Below, piece by piece: positions 55,747 to 64,000 of a stretch of DNA of 64,000 bases; the first letter of the stretch is position 1, and each line of letters starts with the position of its first letter. This DNA is from Paramagnetospirillum magneticum AMB-1. GTDB taxonomy: Bacteria; Pseudomonadota; Alphaproteobacteria; Rhodospirillales; Magnetospirillaceae. The stretch lies in NCBI RefSeq assembly GCF_000009985.1, contig NC_007626.1:4271943-4335942 (forward strand). The letters run 5' to 3'. The translations under genes were made by a program, and so were the position numbers. The notes under the pieces are model-generated. The model did not search any database and was not told where the DNA came from. It saw only the letters and a list, made by a program, of their open reading frames with translations.

Positions 55747-56748
55747 ATGACCTCCAAGATCCAAAGCCCGCTTGCCTCCGACCATCCCCTGGCCATGCCC
55801 GATACCGAGATCTCCGCCCGCGAGGTGTTCGGCATCGACCTCGACATGAAGGTTCCCGCCTTCTCGGTAGGCAGCGAGCACGTGCCCGACGTGGACCCGG
55901 CCTACCGCTTCGACCCGGACACCACCAAGGCCATCCTGGCCGGCTTCGCCTTCAACCGCCGCGTCATGGTCCAGGGCTATCACGGCACCGGCAAGTCCAC
56001 CCATATCGAGCAGGTGGCGGCACGGCTCAACTGGCCCTGCATCCGCGTCAACCTGGACAGCCATGTCAGCCGCATCGACCTGATCGGCAAGGACGCCATC
56101 GTGGTCAAGGACGGCAAGCAGATCACCGAATTCCGCGAAGGCATGCTGCCCTGGGCCTTGCAGCACCCCTGCGCCCTGGTGTTCGACGAATACGACGCCG
56201 GCCGCCCCGACGTGATGTTCGTGATTCAGCGCGTGCTGGAAGTGGAAGGCCGCCTGACCCTTCTGGACCAGAACCGGGTGATCCGGCCCCACGCCGCCTT
56301 CCGCCTGTTCGCCACCGCCAACACCGTGGGCCTGGGCGACACCACCGGCCTCTATCACGGCACCCAGCAGATCAACCAGGGCCAGATGGACCGTTGGAAC
56401 ATCGTCGCCACCCTGAACTATCTGGCCCATGACGACGAATGCTCCATCGTGGTGGCCAAGCTCAAGGATTACGACAGCCCCGAGGGCCGCGACCTGGTGT
56501 CCAAGATGGTGATGCTGGCCGACCTGACCCGCCAGGGCTTCATGAACGGCGACATCTCCACGGTGATGAGCCCGCGCACGGTGATCACCTGGGCCGAGAA
56601 CGCCCGCATCTTCGGTGACCATTCCTATGCCTTCCGCGTGACCTTCCTCAACAAGTGCGACGAGGTCGAACGGCCGATCCTGGCCGAGTACTACCAGCGC
56701 TGCTTCGGCACCGACCTGCCCGACGGTCCCGCCCGCATGCTGGCTTAA
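55747..56748 (+). CDS. cobS: Cobaltochelatase subunit CobS
   Basis: 333 residues, AAA+ ATPase of the aerobic cobalt chelatase CobNST. Walker A is GYHGTGKST, Walker B LVFDEYDAG; the CobS N-terminal segment SAREVFGIDLDMKVPAFS is typical. It uses ATP to drive cobalt insertion into hydrogenobyrinic acid a,c-diamide. CobT follows 16 bases later; CobN is not in the window. Confidence 0.97.
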   Translation: MTSKIQSPLASDHPLAMPDTEISAREVFGIDLDMKVPAFSVGSEHVPDVDPAYRFDPDTTKAILAGFAFNRRVMVQGYHGTGKSTHIEQVAARLNWPCIRVNLDSHVSRIDLIGKDAIVVKDGKQITEFREGMLPWALQHPCALVFDEYDAGRPDVMFVIQRVLEVEGRLTLLDQNRVIRPHAAFRLFATANTVGLGDTTGLYHGTQQINQGQMDRWNIVATLNYLAHDDECSIVVAKLKDYDSPEGRDLVSKMVMLADLTRQGFMNGDISTVMSPRTVITWAENARIFGDHSYAFRVTFLNKCDEVERPILAEYYQRCFGTDLPDGPARMLA

Positions 56749-56764
56749 AGGAGCGGACCAGATC

Positions 56765-58654
56765 GTGTCACAGAACGCGACGGCCAAGGATAGCGGCAGG
56801 GGCGAAAGCATCGGCGAGACCATCCGCCGCGCCACCGCCGCGACCTTGAAGGCCATGTCGGGCCACGCGGACCTGGACGTCGGCTATGCCGCCGGAAACG
56901 GCAGCGTGCGCGGCACCGAGATCCGGCTGCCGGCGCCACCGCGCAACATCTTGCCGTCGGACCTGGCCCGCCTGCGCGGCACCGCCGACGCCGTCGCGCT
57001 CCGGCTGCGCTATCACGACGACACGGTGCATGTGCGGCGCATGCCGCAACTGCCCGAGGCCCGCAAGATCTACGACATGGTCGAGCAGGCCCGGGTCGAG
57101 GCCCTGGGCGCCCGCCTGATGCCCGGTGCCGCCGCCAACATCGCCGAGGTGCTGGAGGTCAAGGCCCGCGCCGAGGGGCTCGACCGCGCCGTCAAGCGCG
57201 AGCAGGTGGCCCTGGCCGACGCCATGCGCTTCATCGCCCGCGAGATCTTCGCCGGGCTGGAACCGCCGCCCTCGGCCCGCCCGGCCGTCGACCTATGGCG
57301 CGACGAGGTCCGGGCCAAGGCCGGTCCGACGCTGGACGCTCTCAAGGATCTCCTGCGCGACCAGGAGGCCTTTGCCAAGGGCCTGCACAGGCTGCTGAGC
57401 GACCTGGATTTCGGCACCGATCAGGCCTCCGAAGCCGAGGACTCCGAGAATTCCGAGCAAAGCGGCCAGGAGCAGGACGCCCAGGGCGCCGGCCAGGAAA
57501 AGGAAGGCGAGCAGGAGGGCCAGGGACCGCAGCAGGAAGGCGACACCCAGGCGCCGGGCTCGAGCGAGGGCAGCGGCGAGGACGACGGCACCGATTCCGG
57601 CGAGGAGATGATGCTGACCGGCTCGGGCACCGAGGAACCGGGCGGCCCCTCCAAGCAAGCCCAGGAACAGCTGTCCAATTCCGCCGCCTTCCAGGACCGG
57701 CCCTACAAGCCCTACACCACCCAATACGACCAGATCGTCACCGCCGAGGATCTGTGCGAGCCCGAGGAGCTGAACCGCCTGCGGCGCCAGCTGGACCAGC
57801 AACTGACCCACCTGCAGGGCGTGGTCGCCAAGCTGGCCAACCGCCTGCAGCGCAAGCTGATGGCCCAGCAGACCCGCAATTGGGATTTCGACCTGGAGGA
57901 GGGCATGCTCGACACCGGGCGCCTGGCCCGCATCGTCGCCAATCCCATGCACTCGCTGTCCTTCAAGATCGAGAAGGAAACCAATTTCCGCGACACGGTG
58001 GTCAGCCTGCTGATCGACAATTCCGGCTCCATGCGCGGGCGGCCCATCACCGTGGCGGCCATGAGCGCCGATCTGCTGGCCCGCACCCTGGAGCGCTGCG
58101 GCGTCAAGGTGGAGGTCCTGGGCTTCACCACCAGGGCGTGGAAGGGCGGCTCGGCCCGCGAGAAGTGGCAGGCCGAGGGCAAGCCGACCAATCCCGGCCG
58201 CCTCAACGATCTGCGCCACATCGTCTACAAGGCGGCCGACGCCCCCTGGCGCCGGGTGCGGCGCAATCTGGGGCTGATGCTGCGCGAAGGCATCCTGAAG
58301 GAGAACATCGACGGCGAAGCCCTGATGTGGGCCCATGACCGCCTGATCTCGCGCTCGGAACAGCGGCGCATCCTGATGGTGATCTCGGACGGGGCGCCGG
58401 TGGACGATTCCACCTTGTCGGCCAATCCCGGCAACACCCTGGAAAAGCACCTGCGCGACGTCATCGCCTTCATCGAGAACCGCTCGCCGGTGGAACTGGT
58501 GGCCATCGGCATCGGCCATGACGTCACCCGCTATTACCGGCGCGCCGTCACCATCATGGATGCCGAGGACCTGGGCGGCACCATGATGCGCCAGCTGACC
58601 GCCCTGTTCGACGACGAGGCCGAGCCCGCGGGCGGCCGCCGCCGGGCAAGATGA
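56765..58654 (+). CDS. cobT: Cobaltochelatase subunit CobT
   Basis: 629 residues from GTG 56765. Order: N-terminal CobT domain, a strongly acidic Glu/Gln/Gly-rich middle (about 215-305), and a C-terminal VWA domain with an intact metal site LIDNSGSMRG (DxSxS). It partners CobS in the ring complex. AAAGGAG lies 11 bases upstream. The stop overlaps the start of a histidine kinase gene by 4 bases. Confidence 0.97.
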   Translation: MSQNATAKDSGRGESIGETIRRATAATLKAMSGHADLDVGYAAGNGSVRGTEIRLPAPPRNILPSDLARLRGTADAVALRLRYHDDTVHVRRMPQLPEARKIYDMVEQARVEALGARLMPGAAANIAEVLEVKARAEGLDRAVKREQVALADAMRFIAREIFAGLEPPPSARPAVDLWRDEVRAKAGPTLDALKDLLRDQEAFAKGLHRLLSDLDFGTDQASEAEDSENSEQSGQEQDAQGAGQEKEGEQEGQGPQQEGDTQAPGSSEGSGEDDGTDSGEEMMLTGSGTEEPGGPSKQAQEQLSNSAAFQDRPYKPYTTQYDQIVTAEDLCEPEELNRLRRQLDQQLTHLQGVVAKLANRLQRKLMAQQTRNWDFDLEEGMLDTGRLARIVANPMHSLSFKIEKETNFRDTVVSLLIDNSGSMRGRPITVAAMSADLLARTLERCGVKVEVLGFTTRAWKGGSAREKWQAEGKPTNPGRLNDLRHIVYKAADAPWRRVRRNLGLMLREGILKENIDGEALMWAHDRLISRSEQRRILMVISDGAPVDDSTLSANPGNTLEKHLRDVIAFIENRSPVELVAIGIGHDVTRYYRRAVTIMDAEDLGGTMMRQLTALFDDEAEPAGGRRRAR

Positions 58655-60300
58655 TCATGAACGGCGGCCGCGTGGATATCTCGCAATCCAGCCGCCTGGA
58701 CAAGCCGTCCGAAGCCGTTCAGTCGTCGCGGCTGCCTCGGCCCCGGCTGCTGCTGGCCATGATCGTGGCCATCGCCGTGCTGGGCGGCATGGCCGGGCTG
58801 GCGACGCTGACCTGGTTCGATCACCAGGCGACCCTGGACGACTGGAGCGCCAATCTCCGGCTGTCGGCCCATCTGGTGGAATCCCATACCCGCGCCGCCC
58901 ACGGCACCGTCCACGCCCATCTCGGCACGGTGATCGGCCGGGTGGGAGGCAAGCCCCTGGCCGCGCTACGCTCGTCGCGCCAGGACCGGGACTGGCTGGA
59001 GACCTTGCTGACCGAATTGCCCCACGGGGTTGCCATCGCCATTCACGACGAGCGGGGCGACCCGGTACTGGTGACCGACCGCCTTGGCCTTTTTTCCGCC
59101 AACGCCAGTCACCGCGACTATTTCATCCTGGCCATGGGGCAGCCCGGACGCACGGTGATGAGCGCCGTGGTCCCCGGACGCGGCGATCAGGGGCGGGCCA
59201 TCATCTTCAGCCGTGCCATCCTCGACGCCGCCGGACGCCCGCAGGGCGTCGCGGAAATCGCGCTGAAAACCGACTATTTCATCGAGTTCTACCGGAGTCT
59301 GCAGTCAGAGCCGGGGGCCATCTTCCTGGTGTCGCGCCTGGACGGCGGGCTGGTCGCCCGCTATCCCCTGCCAGACGCCACCTTCACCCGCTTCGACACC
59401 TCGAAACACCCCTTTACGGAATTCGCCAAGGGGCAGTCCGGCATCTACCGCTCCACCTCGGTGGTTGACGGCATCGAACGGCTGGTGGCCTACCGCAACC
59501 TCGCCGACCTGGAGATGGTTGTCACCTCGGGTATCCCGACCAAGGTGGTGTTCCGCGAATGGACGGTGCGCAGCCGACGCAATGCGCTGCTGTTCGTCAC
59601 CGCCATGGTGCTGATGCTGGTGCTGGCCGCCATCACCAGCGAAAGCCTGAGACACGAGGCCCGGCTGCTGGCCACCGGAGAGCGCCGCACCCGCGACCTG
59701 ACCACCGCCCTGGCGGAAAAGGACGTTCTGTTCCAGGAGGTCCATCACCGGGTTAAGAACAATCTTCAGGTCATCTCCAGCCTGTTGACCATGCAATCGC
59801 TGCACGTCACCGACGAGAAGGTGAAGGAGACCCTGAAGGACGCCCTGGACCGCATCCATTCCATGGGCCTGGTGCACCAGACCCTCTACGAGCGCAATCT
59901 GGCCTCCAACGTGGACCTGGGCACCTATTTCGGCAAGCTGGCCGAGGCCCTGGCCGGGTCCTATGCCTCGTCACCGGGCGGCGTCACCGTCGAGGTCGAG
60001 GTGGAGGGCACCCTGGACCTGGAGCGCGCCGTGCCGCTGGGCATGCTGGCCAACGAGGTGCTGTCCAACGCCATGAAGCACGCCTTCTCCGACGGACGGC
60101 GCGGCACCATCTGGGTGACCCTGGTGCGCGAGGCGGGCGAGTGGCACTTCACGGTGCGCGACAACGGCGTGGGCATGCCCGACAAGCCGGGACGCGGCAT
60201 CGGCATCGGCCTGATCCGCGCCCTGTCGCGCCAGCTGGGCGGCCGCTCCCACATCTTCGTCGACGAGGGCACGGTGGTCTCGGTCACCTTCCCGGCGTAA
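58651..60300 (+). CDS. Membrane sensor histidine kinase, Cache sensor and HisKA_2
   Basis: 549 residues. TM1 about 35-55, a periplasmic dCache-type sensor (about 60-300; SHRDYFILAMGQPGRTVMS and GRAIIFSRAILDAAGRP are typical), TM2 about 310-330, then a HisKA_2 phospho-acceptor with QEVHHRVKNNLQVISSLL and a HATPase domain (NEVLSNAMKHAF, RDNGVGMPD, GIGIGLIRAL). HisKA_2 kinases often signal to general-stress or LuxR-type regulators. It begins within the cobT stop (ATGA). No partner regulator is adjacent. Confidence 0.93.
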   Translation: MIMNGGRVDISQSSRLDKPSEAVQSSRLPRPRLLLAMIVAIAVLGGMAGLATLTWFDHQATLDDWSANLRLSAHLVESHTRAAHGTVHAHLGTVIGRVGGKPLAALRSSRQDRDWLETLLTELPHGVAIAIHDERGDPVLVTDRLGLFSANASHRDYFILAMGQPGRTVMSAVVPGRGDQGRAIIFSRAILDAAGRPQGVAEIALKTDYFIEFYRSLQSEPGAIFLVSRLDGGLVARYPLPDATFTRFDTSKHPFTEFAKGQSGIYRSTSVVDGIERLVAYRNLADLEMVVTSGIPTKVVFREWTVRSRRNALLFVTAMVLMLVLAAITSESLRHEARLLATGERRTRDLTTALAEKDVLFQEVHHRVKNNLQVISSLLTMQSLHVTDEKVKETLKDALDRIHSMGLVHQTLYERNLASNVDLGTYFGKLAEALAGSYASSPGGVTVEVEVEGTLDLERAVPLGMLANEVLSNAMKHAFSDGRRGTIWVTLVREAGEWHFTVRDNGVGMPDKPGRGIGIGLIRALSRQLGGRSHIFVDEGTVVSVTFPA

Positions 60301-60308
60301 CCTTTCGG

Positions 60309-60345
60309 GAAAAGTGGGCTTGGGGCGGCCCGGCGCCCACTTTTC
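60309..60345. terminator. Bidirectional terminator between kinase and mogA
   Basis: AAAAGTGGGC (60310-60319) pairs with GCCCACTTTT (60335-60344), with one more G-C pair outside. The loop is GC-rich. The A-run and T-run give intrinsic terminators for both convergent genes. Confidence 0.85.
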
Positions 60346-60358
60346 GACTCTTTGTGTT

Positions 60359-60895
60359 CTATTTCTTGGGCCGGAACGCCTTGCACACCGCCGGGTCGGT
60401 ATCGATGAAGGCGCCGCCGATCAGGTCGATGCAATAGGGCACAGCCGGCATCACCGCGTTCAGGCAATCGGCGATGGCCGAGGGCTTGCCCGGCAGGTTG
60501 ATGATCAGGCTGTGGCCCCGAATGCCCGCCGTCTGGCGCGACAGGATGGCGGTGGGGACCACCTTCAGGCTTTCGGTGCGCATCAGCTCGCCGAAGCCCG
60601 GCATCATCTTGTCGCATACGGCCTCGGTGGCCTCGGGCGTCACGTCGCGGGGCGCCGGGCCGGTGCCGCCGGTGGTGACGATCAGCGAACAGCCCTCCAC
60701 GTCGGCCAGTTCCTTCAAGGTCGCCTCGATCACCGCCTGCTCGTCCTCGATGACCCGCGCCACCGGCCGCCAGGGCGTGGACAGGAAGCGGGTCATCTCG
60801 GCGACGATGGCCGGGCCGCCCTTGTCCTCGTAGATCCCCCGGCTGGCGCGGTCCGAGATGGTGACGACCCCGATGGGGACGGGCTGTTCGGTCAT
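60359..60895 (-). CDS. mog: Molybdopterin adenylyltransferase
   Basis: 178 residues from ATG 60895, with AGGAG 9 bases upstream. It adenylates molybdopterin before molybdate insertion. MoCF-domain motifs: GVVTISDRASRGIYEDKGG, LIVTTGGTGPAPRDVTPEA and the closing LPGKPSAI. Its length matches MogA rather than MoaB. It is transcribed alone and ends at a shared terminator. Confidence 0.94.
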   Translation of the reverse strand: MTEQPVPIGVVTISDRASRGIYEDKGGPAIVAEMTRFLSTPWRPVARVIEDEQAVIEATLKELADVEGCSLIVTTGGTGPAPRDVTPEATEAVCDKMMPGFGELMRTESLKVVPTAILSRQTAGIRGHSLIINLPGKPSAIADCLNAVMPAVPYCIDLIGGAFIDTDPAVCKAFRPKK

Positions 60896-60965
60896 GGCGT
60901 CTTTCTCCTGGAAAAGGATCACGGAGTGTGATGACCTCGGCGAAACGGGTCAAGAGCACGAGGGC

Positions 60966-61292
60966 ATGATGATCATCACCACCACCGATTCCGTCGAGGA
61001 CAAGCGCATCACCGGCTATCTCGGCATCGTCAGCGGCAGCGCGGTGATGGGCACCAACATCTTCCGCGACATGCTGGCCAGCGTGCGCGACATCGTCGGC
61101 GGCCGCTCGGGCTCCTACGAGGCCATCCTGCGCGAGGCCAAGGACGCGGCGCTCGCCGATCTCCAGGCCCAGGCCGCCCAGTTGGGCGCCGACGCCGTGG
61201 TGGCGGTGGACCTGGATTACGAAACCATCGGCGGCGATGGCAAGACCATGCTGATCGTCTCGGCCAATGGCACGGCGGTCAAGCTCGGTTAA
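60966..61292 (+). CDS. YbjQ/UPF0145 family protein
   Basis: 108 residues. Matches the YbjQ family: ITTTDSVEDKRITGYLGIVSG, GTNIFRDMLASVRDIVGGRSGSY-type region, and GADAVVAVDLDYETIG. These form pentameric rings and may bind metals or ligands; no function is established. It is divergent from mog; the start could be 60966 or 60969. Confidence 0.92.
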   Translation: MMIITTTDSVEDKRITGYLGIVSGSAVMGTNIFRDMLASVRDIVGGRSGSYEAILREAKDAALADLQAQAAQLGADAVVAVDLDYETIGGDGKTMLIVSANGTAVKLG

Positions 61293-61402
61293 CGACAAAT
61301 TAAGAATCACAACGGGTTCCAGGGTATCGTTGAGATATTCCGTGACTTTTCGGCCGTAATTGCGCTAGATGATTGGATTCTAGGTTCTGCGGATGAGCAG
61401 CC

Positions 61403-62062
61403 GTGTCTTGTCGTCTTGTCTTCGCGGTTCTGACCTTGGCCTTGCTGGGCGCCTGCTCCTCGCCGCCGCCCCGGCCCGCCCCGCCGCCCGTCCTTGATCC
61501 CGATTCCGCCTGCCTGCAGGATCTGCGCAACCACCATGTGGTGTTCGAGACCCAGGCGCCGTTCGGCACCGCCGGAACATGCTCGGTGGGCAATCCGGTC
61601 AAGGTCAGCGCCGATTCCCAGACCTCGTGGAATCGCCCCGGCCTGATGTCATGCTCCATGGCGCGCACCGTCGACCGCTTCGAGACCCAGGTGGTCCAGG
61701 CCGCCGCCCAGCGCATTTTCGGCCAGAAGGTGGCCAGACTCCACCATATGGGCACCTATAACTGCCGCACGCGGCGCACCGAGACCACGGTGGCCGCCGC
61801 CGACATGGGCAGCCGGGGCGGCCGCCTGTCCGAACACGGCAAGGGCCAGGCTATCGACGTGGGCGGCTTCGAACTGGCCGACGGCACCATGATCTCGGTG
61901 AAGAAGGACTGGCGGGGCGCCGGCAAGAAGAGCGAGTTTCTCCAGGCGGTGGCCCGGGCCTCGTGCGAGCACTTCAACGTGGTGCTGACCCCCAACCACA
62001 ACAGGCTGCACGCCGACCACCTGCACCTGGACATCGGCCCGCACAAGCTTTGCGGCATTTGA
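61403..62062 (+). CDS. Extensin-like family lipoprotein
   Basis: 219 residues from GTG 61403. The N-terminus is a lipoprotein signal with lipobox LLGAC, followed by a proline-rich segment (SSPPPRPAPPP). The rest is the extensin-like C domain: SCSMARTVDRFE, GTYNCR, SEHGKGQAIDVGGFEL and NHNRLHADHLHLDIGPH, a pattern that resembles D,D-carboxypeptidase-type metal sites (H-x6-D and HxH). It is probably an envelope protein acting on the cell wall; the family is widespread in alphaproteobacteria. Confidence 0.88.
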   Translation: MSCRLVFAVLTLALLGACSSPPPRPAPPPVLDPDSACLQDLRNHHVVFETQAPFGTAGTCSVGNPVKVSADSQTSWNRPGLMSCSMARTVDRFETQVVQAAAQRIFGQKVARLHHMGTYNCRTRRTETTVAAADMGSRGGRLSEHGKGQAIDVGGFELADGTMISVKKDWRGAGKKSEFLQAVARASCEHFNVVLTPNHNRLHADHLHLDIGPHKLCGI

Positions 62063-62072
62063 GGACCTCGCC

Positions 62073-62420
62073 GTGACCGCCGTTCCCGCACCGCCGCCGC
62101 TTCCCCTGCTGCTCGGATGGCCGGCCATGATCGGGCTTGCCGCCCTGACCCTGACCACCATGGGTCCCACCGGCATCCTGCTTGGCGGCCTGCTGTTCGC
62201 CGCCGATCGGTTGAGCGGCGTGCTCATGCCCGCTCTGATGGTGGCCGGAGCCGTGTCGTCGGTGCTGTTCTACCCCATGGTGGCCGTCTTCTTCCTGCGC
62301 CGCCGATGGCCCCGGTTTTCCCTGGCCGTCCAGTGGGGACAACTGGCAAGCGGAGCGGTGTTCTGGCTGCTGTGGTTCGCCGCCGACCGGCTGTGCGGCC
62401 TGTCCTTCGTCTGTCTCTAA
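62073..62420 (+). CDS. Small membrane protein, unknown
   Basis: 115 residues from GTG 62073, with GAGGA 7 bases upstream. Three or four helices fill most of the chain (about 15-35, 38-58, 60-75, 90-110). It has no known motif. It follows the extensin-like gene by 10 bases and precedes the zinc-ribbon gene by 12, so the three are probably one operon. Confidence 0.6.
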   Translation: MTAVPAPPPLPLLLGWPAMIGLAALTLTTMGPTGILLGGLLFAADRLSGVLMPALMVAGAVSSVLFYPMVAVFFLRRRWPRFSLAVQWGQLASGAVFWLLWFAADRLCGLSFVCL

Positions 62421-62432
62421 AGGAACCATCCC

Positions 62433-62726
62433 GTGACCAGAACCTGCCCGGAATGCGGCCACGGCGACATCCGCCTGGAACCCGAAAAACGGCCGCAAAT
62501 CGATATGGCCCCGTCACTGGGGGAGAGCTTGGCCGGGACGCCCATCCCACTGCCGGGGGTCGATCTGGTTCTGACCGGCATCGGCCTGGCGGTGGAGGCG
62601 GCCGGCTCGCTGTGCGAGGCCTTGGGTACGGCGGTCAAACCCGCCGAGACGCCCGCCATGGTGGCCTATTGCCCCCAATGCGGCTGGTGGGAAGCGGCCA
62701 CGACGGAGACCCCGCCGCGACCCTGA
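62433..62726 (+). CDS. Small zinc-ribbon-like protein, unknown
   Basis: 97 residues from GTG 62433 with AAAGGAA upstream. Two knuckles, CPECG near the start and CPQCG near the end, could bind one zinc. Between them is a hydrophobic stretch (PLPGVDLVLTGIGLAVEAAG) that may pass a membrane or pack as a helix. The function is unknown. It converges on phoH 12 bases away. Confidence 0.55.
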   Translation: MTRTCPECGHGDIRLEPEKRPQIDMAPSLGESLAGTPIPLPGVDLVLTGIGLAVEAAGSLCEALGTAVKPAETPAMVAYCPQCGWWEAATTETPPRP

Positions 62727-62738
62727 TCCCGGGTGACC

Positions 62739-63476
62739 TCACAGCACCGTCAGCATGCTGGCCACCAGCGGGTGGCGGACGATGTCCTTTTCGTCGAGGG
62801 TGACCACCGCCACGTCGGGCAGTTCCGACAGCCGCGCCGCGATGTCGGCCAGGCCGGACATGCCGGGCAGCAGGTCGCTCTGGTCCGGGTCGCCGGTCAG
62901 CACCATGGTGGAATGCCAGCCCAGGCGGGTCAGCAGCATCTTGATCTGGCCATAGGTGCAGTTCTGCGCCTCGTCGATGACGATGAAGGCGTTGTTCAGG
63001 GTGCGGCCGCGCATATAGGCGATGGGAGCGATCTCGATGGAGCCGTCGGCCAGCAGGGCGCGCAGCCGCTTGCCGCCCAGGCGGTCCGACAGGGCGTCGT
63101 AGAGGGGGCGCAGGTATGGCGCCAGCTTCTCCTGCAGGTCGCCGGGCAGGAAGCCCAGGGATTCCCCCGCCTCCACCGCCGGGCGCGACAGCATGATGCG
63201 CGCCACCCGTCCCTCCTCGAAGGCTTCCACCGCCGCCGAAATGGCCAGATAGGTCTTGCCGGTGCCCGCCGGCCCCAGGGCCACCGTCAGGTTGCCGTCG
63301 CCGATGGCCTTGAGCAGGCGGCGCTGGTTGTCGCTTTGGGGGCGGACCTTGCGCACATAGCTTTGCTCACGGTGCTGATCGTCGTCGCCCAGCGGGCTCC
63401 AGGTCTGCTCGGCGGGATAAAGCGACACCACCGGCTCATTCTTCGACGCGGCAATCCGCGCTGCGCGCTTGGCCAT
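62739..63476 (-). CDS. phoH: PhoH-family ATPase
   Basis: 245 residues from ATG 63476, with AGGAG 7 bases upstream. Walker A is LGPAGTGKTYL, Walker B FIVIDEAQN; the arginine region RLGWHSTMVLTGDPDQ is typical. It lacks an N-terminal KH or PIN domain, so it is the short PhoH/PsiH type rather than YbeZ-like or PhoH2. It is cytoplasmic, probably RNA-related. An intrinsic terminator lies 37 bases before its start. Confidence 0.9.
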   Translation of the reverse strand: MAKRAARIAASKNEPVVSLYPAEQTWSPLGDDDQHREQSYVRKVRPQSDNQRRLLKAIGDGNLTVALGPAGTGKTYLAISAAVEAFEEGRVARIMLSRPAVEAGESLGFLPGDLQEKLAPYLRPLYDALSDRLGGKRLRALLADGSIEIAPIAYMRGRTLNNAFIVIDEAQNCTYGQIKMLLTRLGWHSTMVLTGDPDQSDLLPGMSGLADIAARLSELPDVAVVTLDEKDIVRHPLVASMLTVL

Positions 63477-63801
63477 CTGAGACTCCTGTGGAAAGGCAGA
63501 GGGAAGGTGGCAACAAAAAAGGGCCTCTCGACACGAGAGACCCTTGGAAGGAGAGGCGGACTTCGCTGCGGCCCGCAAGCGGCGGGCGACCCTGTCCCGA
63601 AAAACAGCCCAGTGCTCGGTCCAAGCAGCGAATCAACGGGAATTCCTCCGTCCGCGATCACAACCCGCACAAACCTTAATCAACGGCGAGTCCGCTTGTC
63701 GACAACAAATCGTCCCCGTCACGGCATTGTAATACCATATGTGGAGTTAACGGGATGTGAACGGATTCACTCAGCCCCCTGCGGGCAGGATGCCCGCCCT
63801 T
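63477..63801. other. Leader/intergenic region between a CorC-like gene and phoH
   Basis: 325 bases without a convincing gene. It holds the terminator at 63514-63545 and, on the minus strand, an AT-rich patch at 63725-63760 (TTCACA, 16 bases, TATGGT) that could be a promoter. Such a promoter would give an RNA of about 190 bases ending at the terminator before phoH. The region 63550-63700 shows no protein-like reading. Confidence 0.45.
63514..63545 (-). terminator. Intrinsic terminator upstream of phoH
   Basis: AAGGGCCTCTCG and CGAGAGACCCTT form a 12-position stem with one mismatch and a 3-base loop. On the minus strand it is followed by TTTTTT. It stops transcripts coming from the CorC-like side, or acts as an attenuator in a phoH leader. 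Confidence 0.85.
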
Positions 63802-64000
63802 TCAGGTCACCGATGGAGCGGGGGCCGGCGGCATCACCCGGATGGAGGTGATCTGGTTGCGCTGGCGCCGGGCGATCTCGAAGCGGAAGCCGTAGAAGCG
63901 GAAGACCTGGCCCACATCGGGAATCTGCCGGGCCTCGTGCAGGATCAGGCCGGCGATGGTGGCGGCCTCCTCGTCGGGCAGGCGCCATTCAAATTCGCGG
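63802..64000 (-). CDS. CorC/HCC-family protein, C-terminal end (continues outside window)
   Basis: The frame runs off the right edge. The visible 65 residues are the CorC_HlyC transporter-associated domain: EFEWRLPDEEAATIAGLIL, HEARQIPDVGQVF, YGFRFEIARRQRNQITSI. The full protein would carry CBS domains and, if of the long type, a DUF21 membrane part. The family is linked to Mg2+/Co2+ efflux. The stop is TGA at 63802-63804. Confidence 0.85.
   Translation of the reverse strand, partial: REFEWRLPDEEAATIAGLILHEARQIPDVGQVFRFYGFRFEIARRQRNQITSIRVMPPAPAPSVT

Overview
The window is high-GC alphaproteobacterial chromosome, most probably from a Magnetospirillum/Paramagnetospirillum-type Rhodospirillales. 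The case rests on gene content: DUF2336, many chemoreceptors and hybrid kinases, a TrxR-like ferredoxin-NADP reductase, CobS/CobT next to a J-domain protein and BolA, and a two-domain cold-shock protein. The genus is inference; no magnetosome genes are present. Genes are dense, often with ATGA/GTGA overlaps, and most are housekeeping. No insertion sequence, integrase, prophage, CRISPR array or rRNA was seen.

Layout. 1-5.3 kb: end of a DUF4159/VWA membrane operon, then an overlapping M23 peptidase-bactofilin-CorA operon. 5.3-11.6 kb: a small ABM-like protein, a TPR-glycosyltransferase, SlyD, dapD-dapE (lysine/peptidoglycan precursor), Tpx and small membrane proteins. 11.7-18.3 kb: a four-gene signalling operon (triple-receiver hybrid kinase, CheR, CheB esterase domain, receiver-PAS-kinase). 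18.4-22.8 kb: nadA-nadC-nadB followed by a cNMP-binding protein and a FliL-like Tat protein. 22.9-33.3 kb: a lone receiver, a LuxR-type regulator coupled to a P-type Ca2+-type ATPase, DUF952-pyrD-HAD, ferredoxin-NADP reductase, and DUF2336 coupled to a diguanylate cyclase. 33.3-45.5 kb: pyrimidine nucleotidase, LysM-GH18 protein, three chemoreceptors, secA, and a small accessory pocket beside tRNA-Leu(UAA). 45.7-51 kb: etfB-etfA-hbd, a PduO adenosyltransferase, and LptG-PAP2. 51-64 kb: cold-shock protein, candidate small RNA, epimerase, TPR protein, orphan Hcp, BolA, J-domain protein, cobS-cobT-kinase, mogA, YbjQ, extensin-like lipoprotein, PhoH, and the end of a CorC/HCC protein.

How the genes work together. 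Two themes stand out. One is envelope building: bactofilin/M23, DapDE, LptG/PAP2, SecA and the extensin-like protein. The other is sensing: three MCPs, three histidine kinases, a CheR/CheB pair without CheA or CheW, three response regulators and a cyclic-di-GMP synthase.

The most unusual sequence-level signals are four. (i) A family of five intergenic elements shares one plan of five consecutive hairpins whose sequences differ but whose pairing is kept. (ii) A perfect 36-bp terminator-like palindrome sits inside the ATPase coding region. (iii) A 13-C tract breaks the frame of a small receiver-like gene beside a tRNA. (iv) A promoter-plus-terminator unit looks like an unannotated small RNA downstream of the cold-shock gene.
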